A stretch of DNA of 64,000 nucleotides from Spirosoma sordidisoli (GCF_004138325.1 NZ_SBLB01000004.1:652722-716721), one strand, 5' to 3'. Shown: positions 44,538 through 53,964, counted from the first letter of the stretch. Numbers and translations are program-made. The notes: generated by a model not told the origin, from the letters alone.

Positions 44538-46476
44538 GAGAAACAAACGATGAATTAATAAGCAGGTTGATAGCAAAATTTCGTCCGGGCAGGGCATTAC
44601 GCTTTACGCTGAACAGGAGCGCGTCGAAGACATTGTTGGCCTGCCCCTGTACCCGAATCGATGCGGGACCGACACGAACGGTACTTTCCAGCAGCACATT
44701 GGTCAGGCTGACTCCGTCGAACGACTGGCTTTCGTCGAAGGTGATATACCGGCGCGAGGTAGCCTGGGTCTGTACGGTCAGGCGGGTGGGGCCCCGGCCT
44801 ACGTAGGCGTTGATGGTACCCGTATGGATGGGTACGTAGGGAAGTTGCTTGTCGATCACATCTTGGGCGTAGGTGCTATAGGCCCGCTGCTGGGCCGAAC
44901 GGGTAAGCGCATACCCCGCCCGGATTCCGGCCCGCCACCCCTTATGATCGTACGCCAGTGAGGTAGTCAGTTCGGCTCCGCGGGCCACGACCAGTTGCAG
45001 ATTCTCGACCCGGTATCCATAATCCGGATTCCAGTACGACCAGTCGTCGATTCGATTGCGGTACGCGGTTACATCGGCGGTCATACGCAACTGATCGGTC
45101 AGGGTGGCGGTCAGGCTAAGGCCCGTTTCCAGGTTCAGCCCATTTTCGGGCCGCAGGTCCGGGTTGCCCAGCCCCTCCCAGTAGCGTTCGTTCAGCGTGG
45201 GTACGCGGTAACTGCGCCCGGCCGATGCTTTGGCAGTTAATGTGAGTCGATTCTGACGTATAATCTGGTGTTCGGCTCCCAGCGATGGGGTCAGGGGTGG
45301 GTTGAAGCGCGTTACGAAGGCCTGACGGATAGTGGCCGACACAAGCCAGCGGGTGGCCTGCATCCGCAGGAGCGCATACACATCCTGCCGGTTTTCGGTG
45401 ATCAGCTGCCCTCCGTAGCCGTCGGTATAGGTTCGGTAATGTGACCACTCGCCCCCTATACGCAGATCGGTCAGCAGACTACTCCGACCCGGCCACAACC
45501 GAAACTCCCGTTCCGCACGGCCCAGCAATCGGTCTGTGCGGGTGCGGCTGGGCGTGCTGAAGTTACCTTTCGCGTAATCGAACCGGTCGCGTATCCAGCC
45601 AAGCCGCAGGGTTGTTCTGTCGGCCTCGTAGGTAGCCAGCAGCCGGGCCGACTGGGTCCGGGTGCGTTCGCGGGCAATGGTATCCTGGGGGGTTACGACC
45701 AGATCATTATCAGTCAGCCAGGTATTGACGGATACCTGCCGTCCGTTCCGATGACGGAGGTACACGTCCTGAATAAAGCCCCGCTGCCCTGTGCGCGACT
45801 GCTCAACAAAATAATTGCGTCGCTCGGCGTACGGGTACTGGTTGTTCAGCTGGCTGCGGTACGCCAGTGTCTTGCCCGATAGCTGCCAGACCCGGCCGGT
45901 CGGCGTACCATAGCGAAGCCCCAGCTGTGTCTGATTGTTTTGAAAGCTGGCCAGTTGCTGCCCCAGCGATACGCCCAGTCCGGACCGCCAGTCGGGACCG
46001 CTACTCAGCAGCACGCTCCCTCCAACGGCGTCTGACCCCACTACGCTGGCCGACGAGCCGTACTGCACCGCCAGTCGGTCGAAACCCGCCACGGGCAGGG
46101 TCGAAAAATCCGTCTGGCCCAGGTTAGGCTGGTTGATGTTGATACCGTTCCAGAGTACGGCCGTATGGTTGGCCGAGGTGCCCCGAAACGATACCGTAGC
46201 GAGCTGACCCGGTCCGTAATTTCGGAACGCCAGCGGGCTGCTGAACGCCAGCAGGTCGGTGAGCGCGCCGAACCGGAACTGGAGCAGCGTAGCCGAATCG
46301 ACCCGCTGGAGCTTTTGCCCGGCCAGGAATCGCTCGGGCGCGATAGCCCGTACCGTCACGGCTGACAGCACCCGACCCGAATCGGCCGGAACCGAAACGA
46401 ACTGGGCCATAGTAGCCTGTCTGATCAGCAGACCGACAAGTACCAGCATAGCCCGCTCATGCAGGATTTTTTTCAC
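44530..46476 (-). CDS. BtuB-like TonB-dependent receptor under cobalamin riboswitch control
   Basis: About 648 residues from a GTG at 46476 (KKILHERAM, then a signal ending TMAQ); the ATG at 46449 is the alternative. The open frame continues through the riboswitch to 46845, but that part is untranslated RNA. There is no STN or carboxypeptidase-like domain, as in BtuB. The plug (about 40-150) has VSFRGTSANHTAVLWNGINI and VGSDAVGGSVLLSSG, followed by a 22-strand barrel. It imports cobalamin or other corrinoids across the outer membrane with TonB energy. The riboswitch upstream supports this directly. The inner-membrane BtuCDF genes are not in the window. Confidence 0.9.
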   Translation of the reverse strand: MKKILHERAMLVLVGLLIRQATMAQFVSVPADSGRVLSAVTVRAIAPERFLAGQKLQRVDSATLLQFRFGALTDLLAFSSPLAFRNYGPGQLATVSFRGTSANHTAVLWNGININQPNLGQTDFSTLPVAGFDRLAVQYGSSASVVGSDAVGGSVLLSSGPDWRSGLGVSLGQQLASFQNNQTQLGLRYGTPTGRVWQLSGKTLAYRSQLNNQYPYAERRNYFVEQSRTGQRGFIQDVYLRHRNGRQVSVNTWLTDNDLVVTPQDTIARERTRTQSARLLATYEADRTTLRLGWIRDRFDYAKGNFSTPSRTRTDRLLGRAEREFRLWPGRSSLLTDLRIGGEWSHYRTYTDGYGGQLITENRQDVYALLRMQATRWLVSATIRQAFVTRFNPPLTPSLGAEHQIIRQNRLTLTAKASAGRSYRVPTLNERYWEGLGNPDLRPENGLNLETGLSLTATLTDQLRMTADVTAYRNRIDDWSYWNPDYGYRVENLQLVVARGAELTTSLAYDHKGWRAGIRAGYALTRSAQQRAYSTYAQDVIDKQLPYVPIHTGTINAYVGRGPTRLTVQTQATSRRYITFDESQSFDGVSLTNVLLESTVRVGPASIRVQGQANNVFDALLFSVKRNALPGRNFAINLLINSSFVSHD

Positions 46477-46564
46477 CAATACATCGAGAAAAAAGTAGGC
46501 ACCGCCCGTCAAAACGGACCGGCACGCGGTTGGGGCGTTTCCTCCGAACGCCAGAACAACGGAT

Positions 46565-46754
46565 GGTCTTCGGCAGGTCTCCTGGCTTGTTTCACCGGTT
46601 CGGGTCTTCCCATCTTCTGCCGGCTTCGGCAGTGACAGTGACCATGTGGATTGAACCGGTTCTCCGTGAAACGTACAGTTGCGGGGACAGCTCCGGTCTG
46701 TAACCGGATTCCCTTTTAAGCCGTGAAAGCTACTATGAAGCAGCATCAGGCACC
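46565..46754 (-). promoter_or_regulatory. Cobalamin (B12) riboswitch
   Basis: About 190 nt on the minus strand with the conserved core in order: AAAGGGAATCCGGT, GAGCTGTCCCCGCAACTGTA, CATGGTCACTG and GCCAGGAGACCTGCC. Binding of adenosyl- or methylcobalamin should lower expression of the receptor gene downstream. Between the aptamer and the GTG start there is a weak hairpin near 46490-46520 followed by a T-run, a possible terminator-type expression platform. Confidence 0.95.
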
Positions 46755-46767
46755 GAAAACTCAAGCG

Positions 46768-46775
46768 TAAAGGTA
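46768..46775 (-). promoter_or_regulatory. Probable -7 box upstream of the riboswitch
   Basis: TACCTTTA differs from TAnnTTTG only at the last base. It lies 14 bp before the first conserved riboswitch base, so transcription would begin at the aptamer. Confidence 0.4.
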
Positions 46776-46794
46776 GAGAATTTTCCTCCCGAAT

Positions 46795-46962
46795 GCTACC
46801 GACGCTACGCTGTAAAGGCCCTGACGGGCCATGGATTATCTTCAACGGTTGCTACCGACGCTGCGCTGTGAAGGCCCTAACGGGCCAGGGATGATCTCGA
46901 ATGGTTGCTACCGACGCTGCGCTGTGAAGGCCCTAACGGGCCAGGGATGATCTGTAAAGTGC
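46795..46962. repeat. Three tandem copies of a 56-bp repeat
   Basis: Each unit starts GCTACCGACGCT and contains the dyad GGCCCTAACGGGCC (GGCCCTGACGGGCC in the first). Unit starts are 46795, 46851 and 46907. Units 2 and 3 are almost identical; unit 1 is diverged. There are no spacers between units. Confidence 0.85.
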
Positions 46963-47032
46963 AACAGTCAGAGTGTAATTACTAAGGCACAGAACGTCAT
47001 TGCCATGGGGTCATGGCTCAGGTATATCTGGT

Positions 47033-47099
47033 GCTAATACAGAACATGGCCGCCGGGGTGATAGGCGTTATCACTATGGCGGCCATGTTCTGTATTAGC
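47033..47099. repeat. Long perfect hairpin, 22-bp stem with inner stem
   Basis: GCTAATACAGAACATGGCCG and two further bases (47033-47054) pair without mismatch with 47078-47099. Inside, GTGATA (47058-47063) pairs with TATCAC (47069-47074). It lies 10 bp after the stop of the M16 gene. It has no T-tract on either strand. Confidence 0.85.
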
Positions 47100-47109
47100 T
47101 GGCATCTGA

Positions 47110-48486
47110 TCAGAATCCCTCGGCTTTTATTTCTTTCTCGGTGATCGTCCCGTATTTTTTTACCTTTTCCCGAATGGCATCGGCTTTACCGATCAGGACG
47201 AACTGCAGGTTGTTTTTGGGGAAATACTGATCGATGATCTGCCGGGTTTTGGCCACGGTCAGGCCGTCGACGTTCTTCTGGAAATTATTGATAAACGACT
47301 CGTCGAAACCCAGGCTGAACATATCGGTCAGCAGGTTAGCCAGTTCGCTGGCCGACTCGTAGCGGGGCGGGAAGTCGGCTTTGACGTAATTCTTGGCCGA
47401 TTCGAGCACCTTTTCGTCGATACCGGTTCGGTGCAGGCTGTCGAGCACGTGCAGCGCCAGATCGATGGCTTCGGTGGTTGTGCTGACTTTGGTAAAGGTC
47501 GAGATGGCGAACGTACCGCTGTTGCGATAGGTACCAAAGCGGCTGCCTGCCCCGTAGGTAAGCCCCGAGTTGACCCGCAGCGCATCGTTCAGCCAGGACG
47601 TAAACCGACCGCCCAGAATGGTGTTGACAACGGTTACCGGAATAAAGTCGGGGTTGTTTTGCGTGATGCCTTTGCCTCCGATCAGAAACGTTGTTTCACG
47701 GGCGTCGTCCTTGTTGATCAGCAGCACCCGGTTTTTGTCGAACGTTACCTGCGGTTCGGGCAGTTTGGGCGTTGTAGCGGCTGCGGTCTTCCAGTTCCCG
47801 AACAGGCTGGTGATTCTTTTTTTCATGTCGGCGGAGTTAAAATCGCCCACAATGGCAATAGCCGCCCGATCGGTCGTGTAGTTTTTAAGATAAAACTGAC
47901 GAACGTCGCTGGTGGTAATGGCCGACACCGCCGAGGGTGTTCCGGTAATGGGATTGGCGTATGGGTGAGCGTCGTAGACAAACCGATTGAAATAGCTGTT
48001 CACCACGGCCCGCGGGCTTTCTTTCTGCTGGGTGAGCTGCAGCAGCTGGCGCTGTTTGTACTTATCAAATTCGCCCTGATCGAACGTCGGTTTGGTAACC
48101 ACATCCTGAATGATATCGAACAGCAGATCCTGATCTTTCACCGCAAAAGAGGCCGATAGCTTGGCTACTTCCTTACCGGCATAGGTCTCGATACTGGCTC
48201 CAACGTACTCGGCTTTTTCTTCCAGCTGTGCTTTGGTGTATTTCGCGCTGCCGAACAGCAGGGCCTCGGCGGTCATGTTGGCCAGCCCGTAGCGGTTCCC
48301 ATCCTGCACCGCCCCGGCATCGAACACTACCGATACGTTGATGAGCGGCACTTCGCGCTGCTCCATCAGGTAGACCGTAAGTCCGTTTTTAAGTTTAAGT
48401 TTCTGATACGGTGGCACTTTAAAAGTCTGCGCCTGGCTTGTACCCGCGAAGAGAAGCGCCGTAATGAGCGTAAGAATTGTTTTCAT
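47110..48486 (-). CDS. M16-family peptidase-like protein, inactive partner subunit
   Basis: A 458-residue periplasmic protein with a signal peptide (MKTILTLITALLFAGTSQAQ). It has the M16 fold: KLKNGLTVYLMEQREVPLIN at the N-terminus and GGRFTSWLNDALRVNSGLTY in the second half. The HxxEH zinc motif is absent; LANMTAEAL occupies its place. It therefore probably supplies the substrate-closing half of a heterodimer with the zinc-bearing subunit encoded 6 bp upstream. Such pairs degrade peptides in the periplasm. Confidence 0.93.
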   Translation of the reverse strand: MKTILTLITALLFAGTSQAQTFKVPPYQKLKLKNGLTVYLMEQREVPLINVSVVFDAGAVQDGNRYGLANMTAEALLFGSAKYTKAQLEEKAEYVGASIETYAGKEVAKLSASFAVKDQDLLFDIIQDVVTKPTFDQGEFDKYKQRQLLQLTQQKESPRAVVNSYFNRFVYDAHPYANPITGTPSAVSAITTSDVRQFYLKNYTTDRAAIAIVGDFNSADMKKRITSLFGNWKTAAATTPKLPEPQVTFDKNRVLLINKDDARETTFLIGGKGITQNNPDFIPVTVVNTILGGRFTSWLNDALRVNSGLTYGAGSRFGTYRNSGTFAISTFTKVSTTTEAIDLALHVLDSLHRTGIDEKVLESAKNYVKADFPPRYESASELANLLTDMFSLGFDESFINNFQKNVDGLTVAKTRQIIDQYFPKNNLQFVLIGKADAIREKVKKYGTITEKEIKAEGF

Positions 48487-48492
48487 GTCGAT

Positions 48493-49836
48493 TTAGTTGG
48501 CGGCTCCTTTTTTGGTGGGTTCTGGCAGCAGGTAGCCGACGGTGCGGTTACGCGCGGTGAGGTAGGTTCTGGCAACGCGCTGTACGTCTTCTTTAGTCAC
48601 TTTTTCGTAAAGCGACGGGGCTTCGTAGAGCTTTTTGTAATCGCCGAAGAACAGCTCGTAGGTACCGAGGGAGTTGGCTTTTCCGTTAATGGTTTCCATG
48701 GTTCGGTAAAACTCCATCAGCTTCTGGTTCTTCAGCTTCTGCAGCTCGGCGTCGGAGATTCCCTCGGCAATTACCTTGTCGATCTGGTTCAAGATTGACC
48801 GTTCCAGCTGCTCGGCCGATACGTTGCTGGCCGCAATGCCGTAGATGTAAAACAGATTCGGGTCGAACGACTCGCCAAAGTTCGTGAACGCCCGCGATGC
48901 GATGGTCGAGTCCAGCACCAGCGCCTTCACCAGCCGCGACGAGTTACCGGCGCTCAGCACCCCACTCAGCAGATCGAGGGCGTAATAATCAGGATGGCGG
49001 GTGGCGGGGGTATGATAGGCCAGCAGGATATTGGGGGTAGCTACGTCCTTGTAGGTCGTTACGCGCCGTTCGCCATTCTGGGGCGGTTCTACGGTACGGA
49101 TGCTGTCGGGTAAGGGCTGGGCCGGTATGGGTTCGATGTACTGCTCGGCCAGTTTCCGTACCTGCGCGGCTGTAATGTCACCCACTACGACGGCTACAGC
49201 GTTGTTGGGCGAATAGTAGGTTTTGAAATACCGCTCCAGATCGGCCTGCGTCCACTTTTTAATATCCGACTCGAAGCCAATGACCGGGAACATATACGGA
49301 TGCTCGACAAAGGCCACCGATTTTACCAGCTCGCTGATGACCCGGTAGTTACTATTTTCCAGCCCTGTACTCCGCTCCGACAGCACGACGCCCCGCTCGC
49401 TTTCGACCATTTTGGGGTCGATAGCCAGGTCGCGGATACGGTCGGCTTCGAGGTCGAAGATCGTTTCAAGAGCGCCACTTTGAAACCAGTCGGTATAGAC
49501 CGTTGTGTTTTCGGTCGTATAGGCGTTGTTCGAGCCGCCGTTGGCCTCCATGACGCGGTCAAACTGCTTGGGGCCGTACTTCTTCGCACCGTTAAACATC
49601 ATGTGCTCGAAAAAGTGAGACAGACCCGTAATGCCGTGTACTTCGTTGCGGGCGCCCACCTTCCAGAACGTATAAAAATTGGCGTTCGGAATGGAGTGGT
49701 CTTCGAGGACCATAAATTTCATGCCGTTCCGGAGCGTAAACGTCTTTACGTCTTCCGGCTTTGGTTTGTTCTGGGCGTGTACAACAAGGCCTGCTGTGAC
49801 CAACAGCCCCGTCAGCAGCCTGATTCGGTAGTTCAT
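48493..49836 (-). CDS. M16-family zinc peptidase, catalytic subunit
   Basis: 447 residues from the ATG at 49836 (MNYRIRLLTGLLVTAGLVVH, signal peptide). A longer frame to 49887 would overlap the divergent gene and lacks signal character. The inverted zinc motif is LSHFFEHMMF with H74, E77 and H78; the distal Glu ligand is probably in FDLEADRIRDLA. It hydrolyses peptides in the periplasm, probably as a heterodimer with the following gene product. Confidence 0.95.
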   Translation of the reverse strand: MNYRIRLLTGLLVTAGLVVHAQNKPKPEDVKTFTLRNGMKFMVLEDHSIPNANFYTFWKVGARNEVHGITGLSHFFEHMMFNGAKKYGPKQFDRVMEANGGSNNAYTTENTTVYTDWFQSGALETIFDLEADRIRDLAIDPKMVESERGVVLSERSTGLENSNYRVISELVKSVAFVEHPYMFPVIGFESDIKKWTQADLERYFKTYYSPNNAVAVVVGDITAAQVRKLAEQYIEPIPAQPLPDSIRTVEPPQNGERRVTTYKDVATPNILLAYHTPATRHPDYYALDLLSGVLSAGNSSRLVKALVLDSTIASRAFTNFGESFDPNLFYIYGIAASNVSAEQLERSILNQIDKVIAEGISDAELQKLKNQKLMEFYRTMETINGKANSLGTYELFFGDYKKLYEAPSLYEKVTKEDVQRVARTYLTARNRTVGYLLPEPTKKGAAN

Positions 49837-49885
49837 GGGATGAAAATGAGTTGGGAGAATCGCTAAATTTAATGACCTTTCGTCC

Positions 49886-50659
49886 ATGAATCAACCCTTA
49901 TGGACCCTCAGCGGTCAATATGCTCTGATAACGGGCGGAACCAAAGGTATCGGCGAGGCCATAGTCAACCAGTTTCTGAGTCTGGGGGCAGCCGTATTCA
50001 TCGTAGCCCGCGACAATAGCTTACTGCAGGATCAGCTCGATACGTACCGCCAGCAGGGCCATACCGTGGCGGGCCGGGCAACCGACATTGGTCAGCCGGG
50101 TGCCGCTGCCGAGGTTATGGCGGCCATCCAGGCCGAGTGGGGCCAGCTCGATATCGTGGTCAATAATGCTGGCACTAATATCCGCAAAGCCACCGCCGAC
50201 TACGGCCCGGCCGAGTATGAACACATTCTGAACACGAATCTCCGGTCGGCCTACGAACTTACGCAGGCGGCCTACCCGTTGCTACGCTCCTCCGCCGTTG
50301 GGGGTAAGGTAGTCATGGTATCGTCGGTGTCGGCCCTTACCCACACCAGCAGCGGCTCGCTCTACGGCATGAGCAAAGCCGCCATGTTACAACTGACCCG
50401 CAACCTGGCCGTCGAGTGGGCGCCGGACCGCATCCGGGTCAATGCCGTGGCGCCCTGGTATATACGTACCCCCCTGGCCGAACCGGTGCTGAACAATCCC
50501 GATAAGTTAGCGAGCATACTGGCCCGAACGCCCATGAACCGGGTTGGCGAGCCCGCCGAGGTAGCATCGGCCGTGTCGTTTCTGTGTATGCCCGCATCGG
50601 GCTATATAACGGGCCAGACAATTTCGGTCGATGGGGGATTGCTGGCCTGGGGGTATTAG
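49886..50659 (+). CDS. SDR-family oxidoreductase (tropinone reductase-like)
   Basis: A 257-residue NAD(P)-dependent short-chain dehydrogenase. The Rossmann motif is ITGGTKGIG (about 15-23), with NNAGTNIR (about 93-100), the catalytic Ser in [20 protein letters not shown] with Tyr and Lys (YGMSK), and the C-terminal [20 protein letters not shown]. It is closest in pattern to tropinone reductase-like dehydrogenases that act on alcohols or sugars. It is divergent from the M16 pair with a 49-bp shared promoter region. The substrate is unknown. Confidence 0.95.
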   Translation: MNQPLWTLSGQYALITGGTKGIGEAIVNQFLSLGAAVFIVARDNSLLQDQLDTYRQQGHTVAGRATDIGQPGAAAEVMAAIQAEWGQLDIVVNNAGTNIRKATADYGPAEYEHILNTNLRSAYELTQAAYPLLRSSAVGGKVVMVSSVSALTHTSSGSLYGMSKAAMLQLTRNLAVEWAPDRIRVNAVAPWYIRTPLAEPVLNNPDKLASILARTPMNRVGEPAEVASAVSFLCMPASGYITGQTISVDGGLLAWGY

Positions 50660-50766
50660 GCCGATCAGATTTTTTTTCAACCCACGCAACCATTCGTCAG
50701 TTTGCCCGTACAGACGAATGAACCGGTTCAACTGTTCATTTCTCACCCCCAAACACAGTTGATACA

Positions 50767-51609
50767 ATGACCCACTATACCTTTTCGCGTCGGCTGCTGA
50801 TGCTGACGGCTCTGTTCATCGTAAGCCTGACGGGCTGCAACGAGGAGAATCCTACCGTTGCTTCGCCGGATCTTGTACTGGCATCGACTACGCTGGGGAA
50901 TGTGCTGGCGGGCGAGGGCGGCAAAACCCTTTATTTCTTCGCCAACGACGCCGACGGCAAAGCCAACTGCACCGGCAACTGCCTGACAAACTGGCCCATC
51001 TTTTACAAAGAAGCGCCAGCCATTGCTACGGGCCTGAACCCGGCCGACTTCACTACGATTACCCGGGCCGACGGCACAAAACAAACCGCGTTCAGAGGAT
51101 GGCCGCTTTACTATTATAAAAACGACACCAAGGCGGGCGATGTCAACGGCGAAAACGTAGGTAACGTCTGGCAGGTGGCTAAACCAACGTATACGGTCCT
51201 GTTCGCATCCCGGCAGCTGGTAGGGCTGGACGGCAAGAACTACACCTTCGATCAGAAAGAAGGGATCGGCAACTCGTTATATTTGACAGATAATACAGGC
51301 CGTACTTTATACGCCTTCGCCAACGATAAAAAGAACACCAACAGGTACACCCAGGCCGACCTAAGCAATAACGCCACCTGGCCCATTGCCGAAGTATCCA
51401 GCCTGGGCGACATTCCCTCAGCGTTAAAAAAGAGCGATTTCGGGACGATTACAGCCGTTGGCAAAACGCAGCTTACCTACAAAGGGTGGCCGCTGTACTA
51501 CTTCGGCAATGATCAGGGACAGCGGGGCAGTACCAAAGGGGTCAGCGTACCGCGCCCCGGCGTCTGGCCCGTTGTTAACGCCACTACCCCCGAAGCGCCC
51601 TTGCCGTAA
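50767..51609 (+). CDS. Lipoprotein with COG4315-type secreted repeats
   Basis: A 280-residue lipoprotein (LTGC lipobox near residue 20). It carries repeats of the Lipoprotein_15/COG4315 type: LYFFANDADGKANCTGNCLT with NWPIFYKE, then GWPLYYYKNDTKAGDVNGEN, then LYAFANDKKN and GWPLYYFGNDQGQRGSTKG. The two halves are duplicates of about 120 residues. The function of the family is not established. It stands alone before an ECF sigma gene. Confidence 0.88.
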   Translation: MTHYTFSRRLLMLTALFIVSLTGCNEENPTVASPDLVLASTTLGNVLAGEGGKTLYFFANDADGKANCTGNCLTNWPIFYKEAPAIATGLNPADFTTITRADGTKQTAFRGWPLYYYKNDTKAGDVNGENVGNVWQVAKPTYTVLFASRQLVGLDGKNYTFDQKEGIGNSLYLTDNTGRTLYAFANDKKNTNRYTQADLSNNATWPIAEVSSLGDIPSALKKSDFGTITAVGKTQLTYKGWPLYYFGNDQGQRGSTKGVSVPRPGVWPVVNATTPEAPLP

Positions 51610-51686
51610 TCGATTCTGTTATAACGACAGGGCGTTGCCCGCGTAGCAGCCCCTCGCCAGTACCTCCGGCACCTGAACTAAACCGA

Positions 51687-52265
51687 ATGTCCAACGCTCC
51701 CAACATACCGGCGCTGTCTGATCTGCTGGCGGGTTGTCTCCGCAACCACCGGCAGAGTCAGGAGCTGTTGTACCGACAGTTCTACGGGTATGCCATGAGC
51801 ATCTGTCTGCGTTACTCGCCCACCCGCGAAGGCGCGCTGGAGGTAGTAAACGATGGCTTTCTGAAAGTATTTACCCGGCTGGATCAGTACGATTCGGCCC
51901 AACCGTTCAAGGGCTGGCTCCGGCGTATTCTGATCAACGCAGCCATCGACCATTATCGGCAGGAGGTGCGTCATCATTATCACGATACCATTGAGCAGGC
52001 TGAACCAACGGCGGTCAGCCCGTCGGCCGATGCCTTTAGCCTGCTCGCTCATGAAGACCTGCTGAAGCTTATTCAGCGGCTGTCGCCAGCTTACCGGCTG
52101 GTTTTTAATCTGTATGTCATGGACGGATTTACGCACGACGAAATTGCCGATCAACTCGGCATTACGGTGGGTGCATCAAAATCGAACCTGGCCCGGGCGC
52201 GGGAGAACCTGCGCCAACTGCTGAAGCAATTAAACCACGATGAGTATGCAAGAGCTAACCGATGA
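51687..52265 (+). CDS. ECF-family RNA polymerase sigma factor
   Basis: A 192-residue sigma factor. Region 2 has LYRQFYGYAMSICLRYSPTR and VVNDGFLKVFTRLDQYDSAQ (about 28-75). Region 4 has LIQRLSPAYRLVFNLYVMDG and HDEIADQLGITVGASKSNLA (about 125-170). The 3' end overlaps the start of the next gene by 26 bp, which couples it to a membrane partner that probably regulates it. No -33/-7 box specific for it can be derived from the sequence alone. Confidence 0.93.
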   Translation: MSNAPNIPALSDLLAGCLRNHRQSQELLYRQFYGYAMSICLRYSPTREGALEVVNDGFLKVFTRLDQYDSAQPFKGWLRRILINAAIDHYRQEVRHHYHDTIEQAEPTAVSPSADAFSLLAHEDLLKLIQRLSPAYRLVFNLYVMDGFTHDEIADQLGITVGASKSNLARARENLRQLLKQLNHDEYARANR

Positions 52266-53832
52266 CCAATTGGACGGCCTCTTCAGAAAGTCGGCTGAAG
52301 AGTTCGATCCCCCGTTCGATCCGGCGGCCTGGCAGGCCATGCGCAACCAGCTCGACACCCACGACCGAACCACGGCGGGGCCTGTACAACTGCGCGAACG
52401 ACTCATTCGGTGGGGACTTCCGCTGGTGTTACTCTTTATGCTGCTCCTGATAGGTGGTAGCTGGTACACCTCCCGCCAAGAGTACAGCCGTCGTACCGCC
52501 CCCGCGCAATCGGGTCTGGCAACCACTGGCAACACCCCCCCCAACCGGCGGGTCTGGGCACCGCTTGCGTTTGATCCGCTGGCCAGTCCGGGACCGGAGC
52601 CTGCAACGGAGCGGACCCTGGCCCGCGTAAAGGAGGAAAAAAAGGTAACAATCCCGGCAGCGGCTACGTTGGCCCGGATCAAAACCAAAGCCCTGCCAAA
52701 CGGAACCTCATCAACAAACAAACCTTTGCCAGAACCAGCGACCATACGACCTGTCGACGAAGCCGTTCCTGATCGGCCGGCAGCCCTTAGTTCGGCACCT
52801 GAACCGTTGCCCGTACGCCCGGCTACGGAGCGATCGACCTCCAGCCGTAACCGGAGCCAGACGCGCCAGACAAGACGCCGGCTAACCAGCCCATACAACC
52901 CACTCACCAGCCGGGCTGACCAACGTTCGCTGGCCATGATTGGACTTACCAGTTCTGCCAACAGTTTCAAACCGGCCCGACAGCCATTCCGTACTGCCAA
53001 CCCCGACTGGACCGCACCCGTGGCCGATGTCAGTTCGGCAGCAAGCCAGCCCGTGGAGACGGTTGACCAACCCCGGCTGACTACCACTTCGTCTTCATCG
53101 GTGACGTGGCTGGCCATTCGACCGGGGCAATGGCCGGACAAGGTAGCGTTTACCACCCGGCCCGTAACGGCTCAGCCTGATACCGCTGCCCGGCAACAAC
53201 CGGCGTCGGCGTCATCGTCAATACCGCGGGGGCTGAGCGTACGGTTTATGGTGTCTCCGGATCTGAGCGCCGTTGGATTACGCAACTTTGCGCGACCGGG
53301 CACAAACGTAGGGTTGGCGCTGGAGTACCGGCTTGCGTCGCGCTGGAGCCTGCAGGCTGGTGCAGTATGGAGCCATAAAGTGTACAACGCCCGCCCTACG
53401 GATTACGAATGGCCCGCCCACTGGTACTGGAAAGTAAAGCCGACCGGCGTTAGTGGCGAGTGTACCATGATCGACATTCCGATAAACCTCCGTTACGATG
53501 TTATCAGCCAAACCCGCAGCAACGGACGCCCACCCAGCCGCTGGTTTGTAAGCGGAGGAGTAACGAGCTATATTCTCCTGAAAGAAGATTACACCTACAA
53601 CTATGCCACACCCAGCGATCCGGGCATCCGATATCGGTCCCTGGCCGTAGATAGCACCACCCAGTATGGACTCAGCCACCTCAACCTGTCTGTCGGGTAC
53701 GAACGCGCGCTGAGCAGGCGGCTGTCGTGGCAGATCGAGCCGTTCATGAAAGTGCCGCTCAAAGGTGTGGGGTATTTTAAGATCGATCTGCTCAGTACCG
53801 GAGCGTTCCTCTCGCTTCGGTATAAACTGTAA
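52240..53832 (+). CDS. Probable anti-sigma protein fused to an outer-membrane beta-barrel domain
   Basis: A 530-residue protein. The cytoplasmic N-terminus (about 1-65, LTDDQLDGLFRKSAEEFDPP) resembles Bacteroidota anti-sigma/PorT-like leaders. One strong membrane helix follows (about 66-84). Next comes about 200 residues of Pro/Arg/Thr/Ser-rich low complexity. The C-terminal 180 residues (LSVRFMVSPDLSAVGLRNFA to FLSLRYKL) alternate like an eight-strand outer-membrane barrel. One chain may thus reach from inner to outer membrane. It overlaps the sigma gene by 26 bp, and an ATG two codons later is possible. Confidence 0.8.
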   Translation: MSMQELTDDQLDGLFRKSAEEFDPPFDPAAWQAMRNQLDTHDRTTAGPVQLRERLIRWGLPLVLLFMLLLIGGSWYTSRQEYSRRTAPAQSGLATTGNTPPNRRVWAPLAFDPLASPGPEPATERTLARVKEEKKVTIPAAATLARIKTKALPNGTSSTNKPLPEPATIRPVDEAVPDRPAALSSAPEPLPVRPATERSTSSRNRSQTRQTRRRLTSPYNPLTSRADQRSLAMIGLTSSANSFKPARQPFRTANPDWTAPVADVSSAASQPVETVDQPRLTTTSSSSVTWLAIRPGQWPDKVAFTTRPVTAQPDTAARQQPASASSSIPRGLSVRFMVSPDLSAVGLRNFARPGTNVGLALEYRLASRWSLQAGAVWSHKVYNARPTDYEWPAHWYWKVKPTGVSGECTMIDIPINLRYDVISQTRSNGRPPSRWFVSGGVTSYILLKEDYTYNYATPSDPGIRYRSLAVDSTTQYGLSHLNLSVGYERALSRRLSWQIEPFMKVPLKGVGYFKIDLLSTGAFLSLRYKL

Positions 53833-53964
53833 CATAAACCGCTGTTTCGGGCCAGCTTTTCTGCCAGACCAACGTCGGCAATTTCCTGATCCGAAGTCCG
53901 TTAATTCATGTAACTACATTATATTTTATCATCTATGCTAACCAAACCAACGAACGAAAACACG

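Noticed and set aside
46477..46845. N-terminal extension of the BtuB-like receptor frame
   Set aside because: The frame is open but lies inside the cobalamin riboswitch aptamer and has no signal-peptide character; it is untranslated leader.
46795..46962. CRISPR array
   Set aside because: The three 56-bp units abut directly with no spacers, and no cas gene is near.
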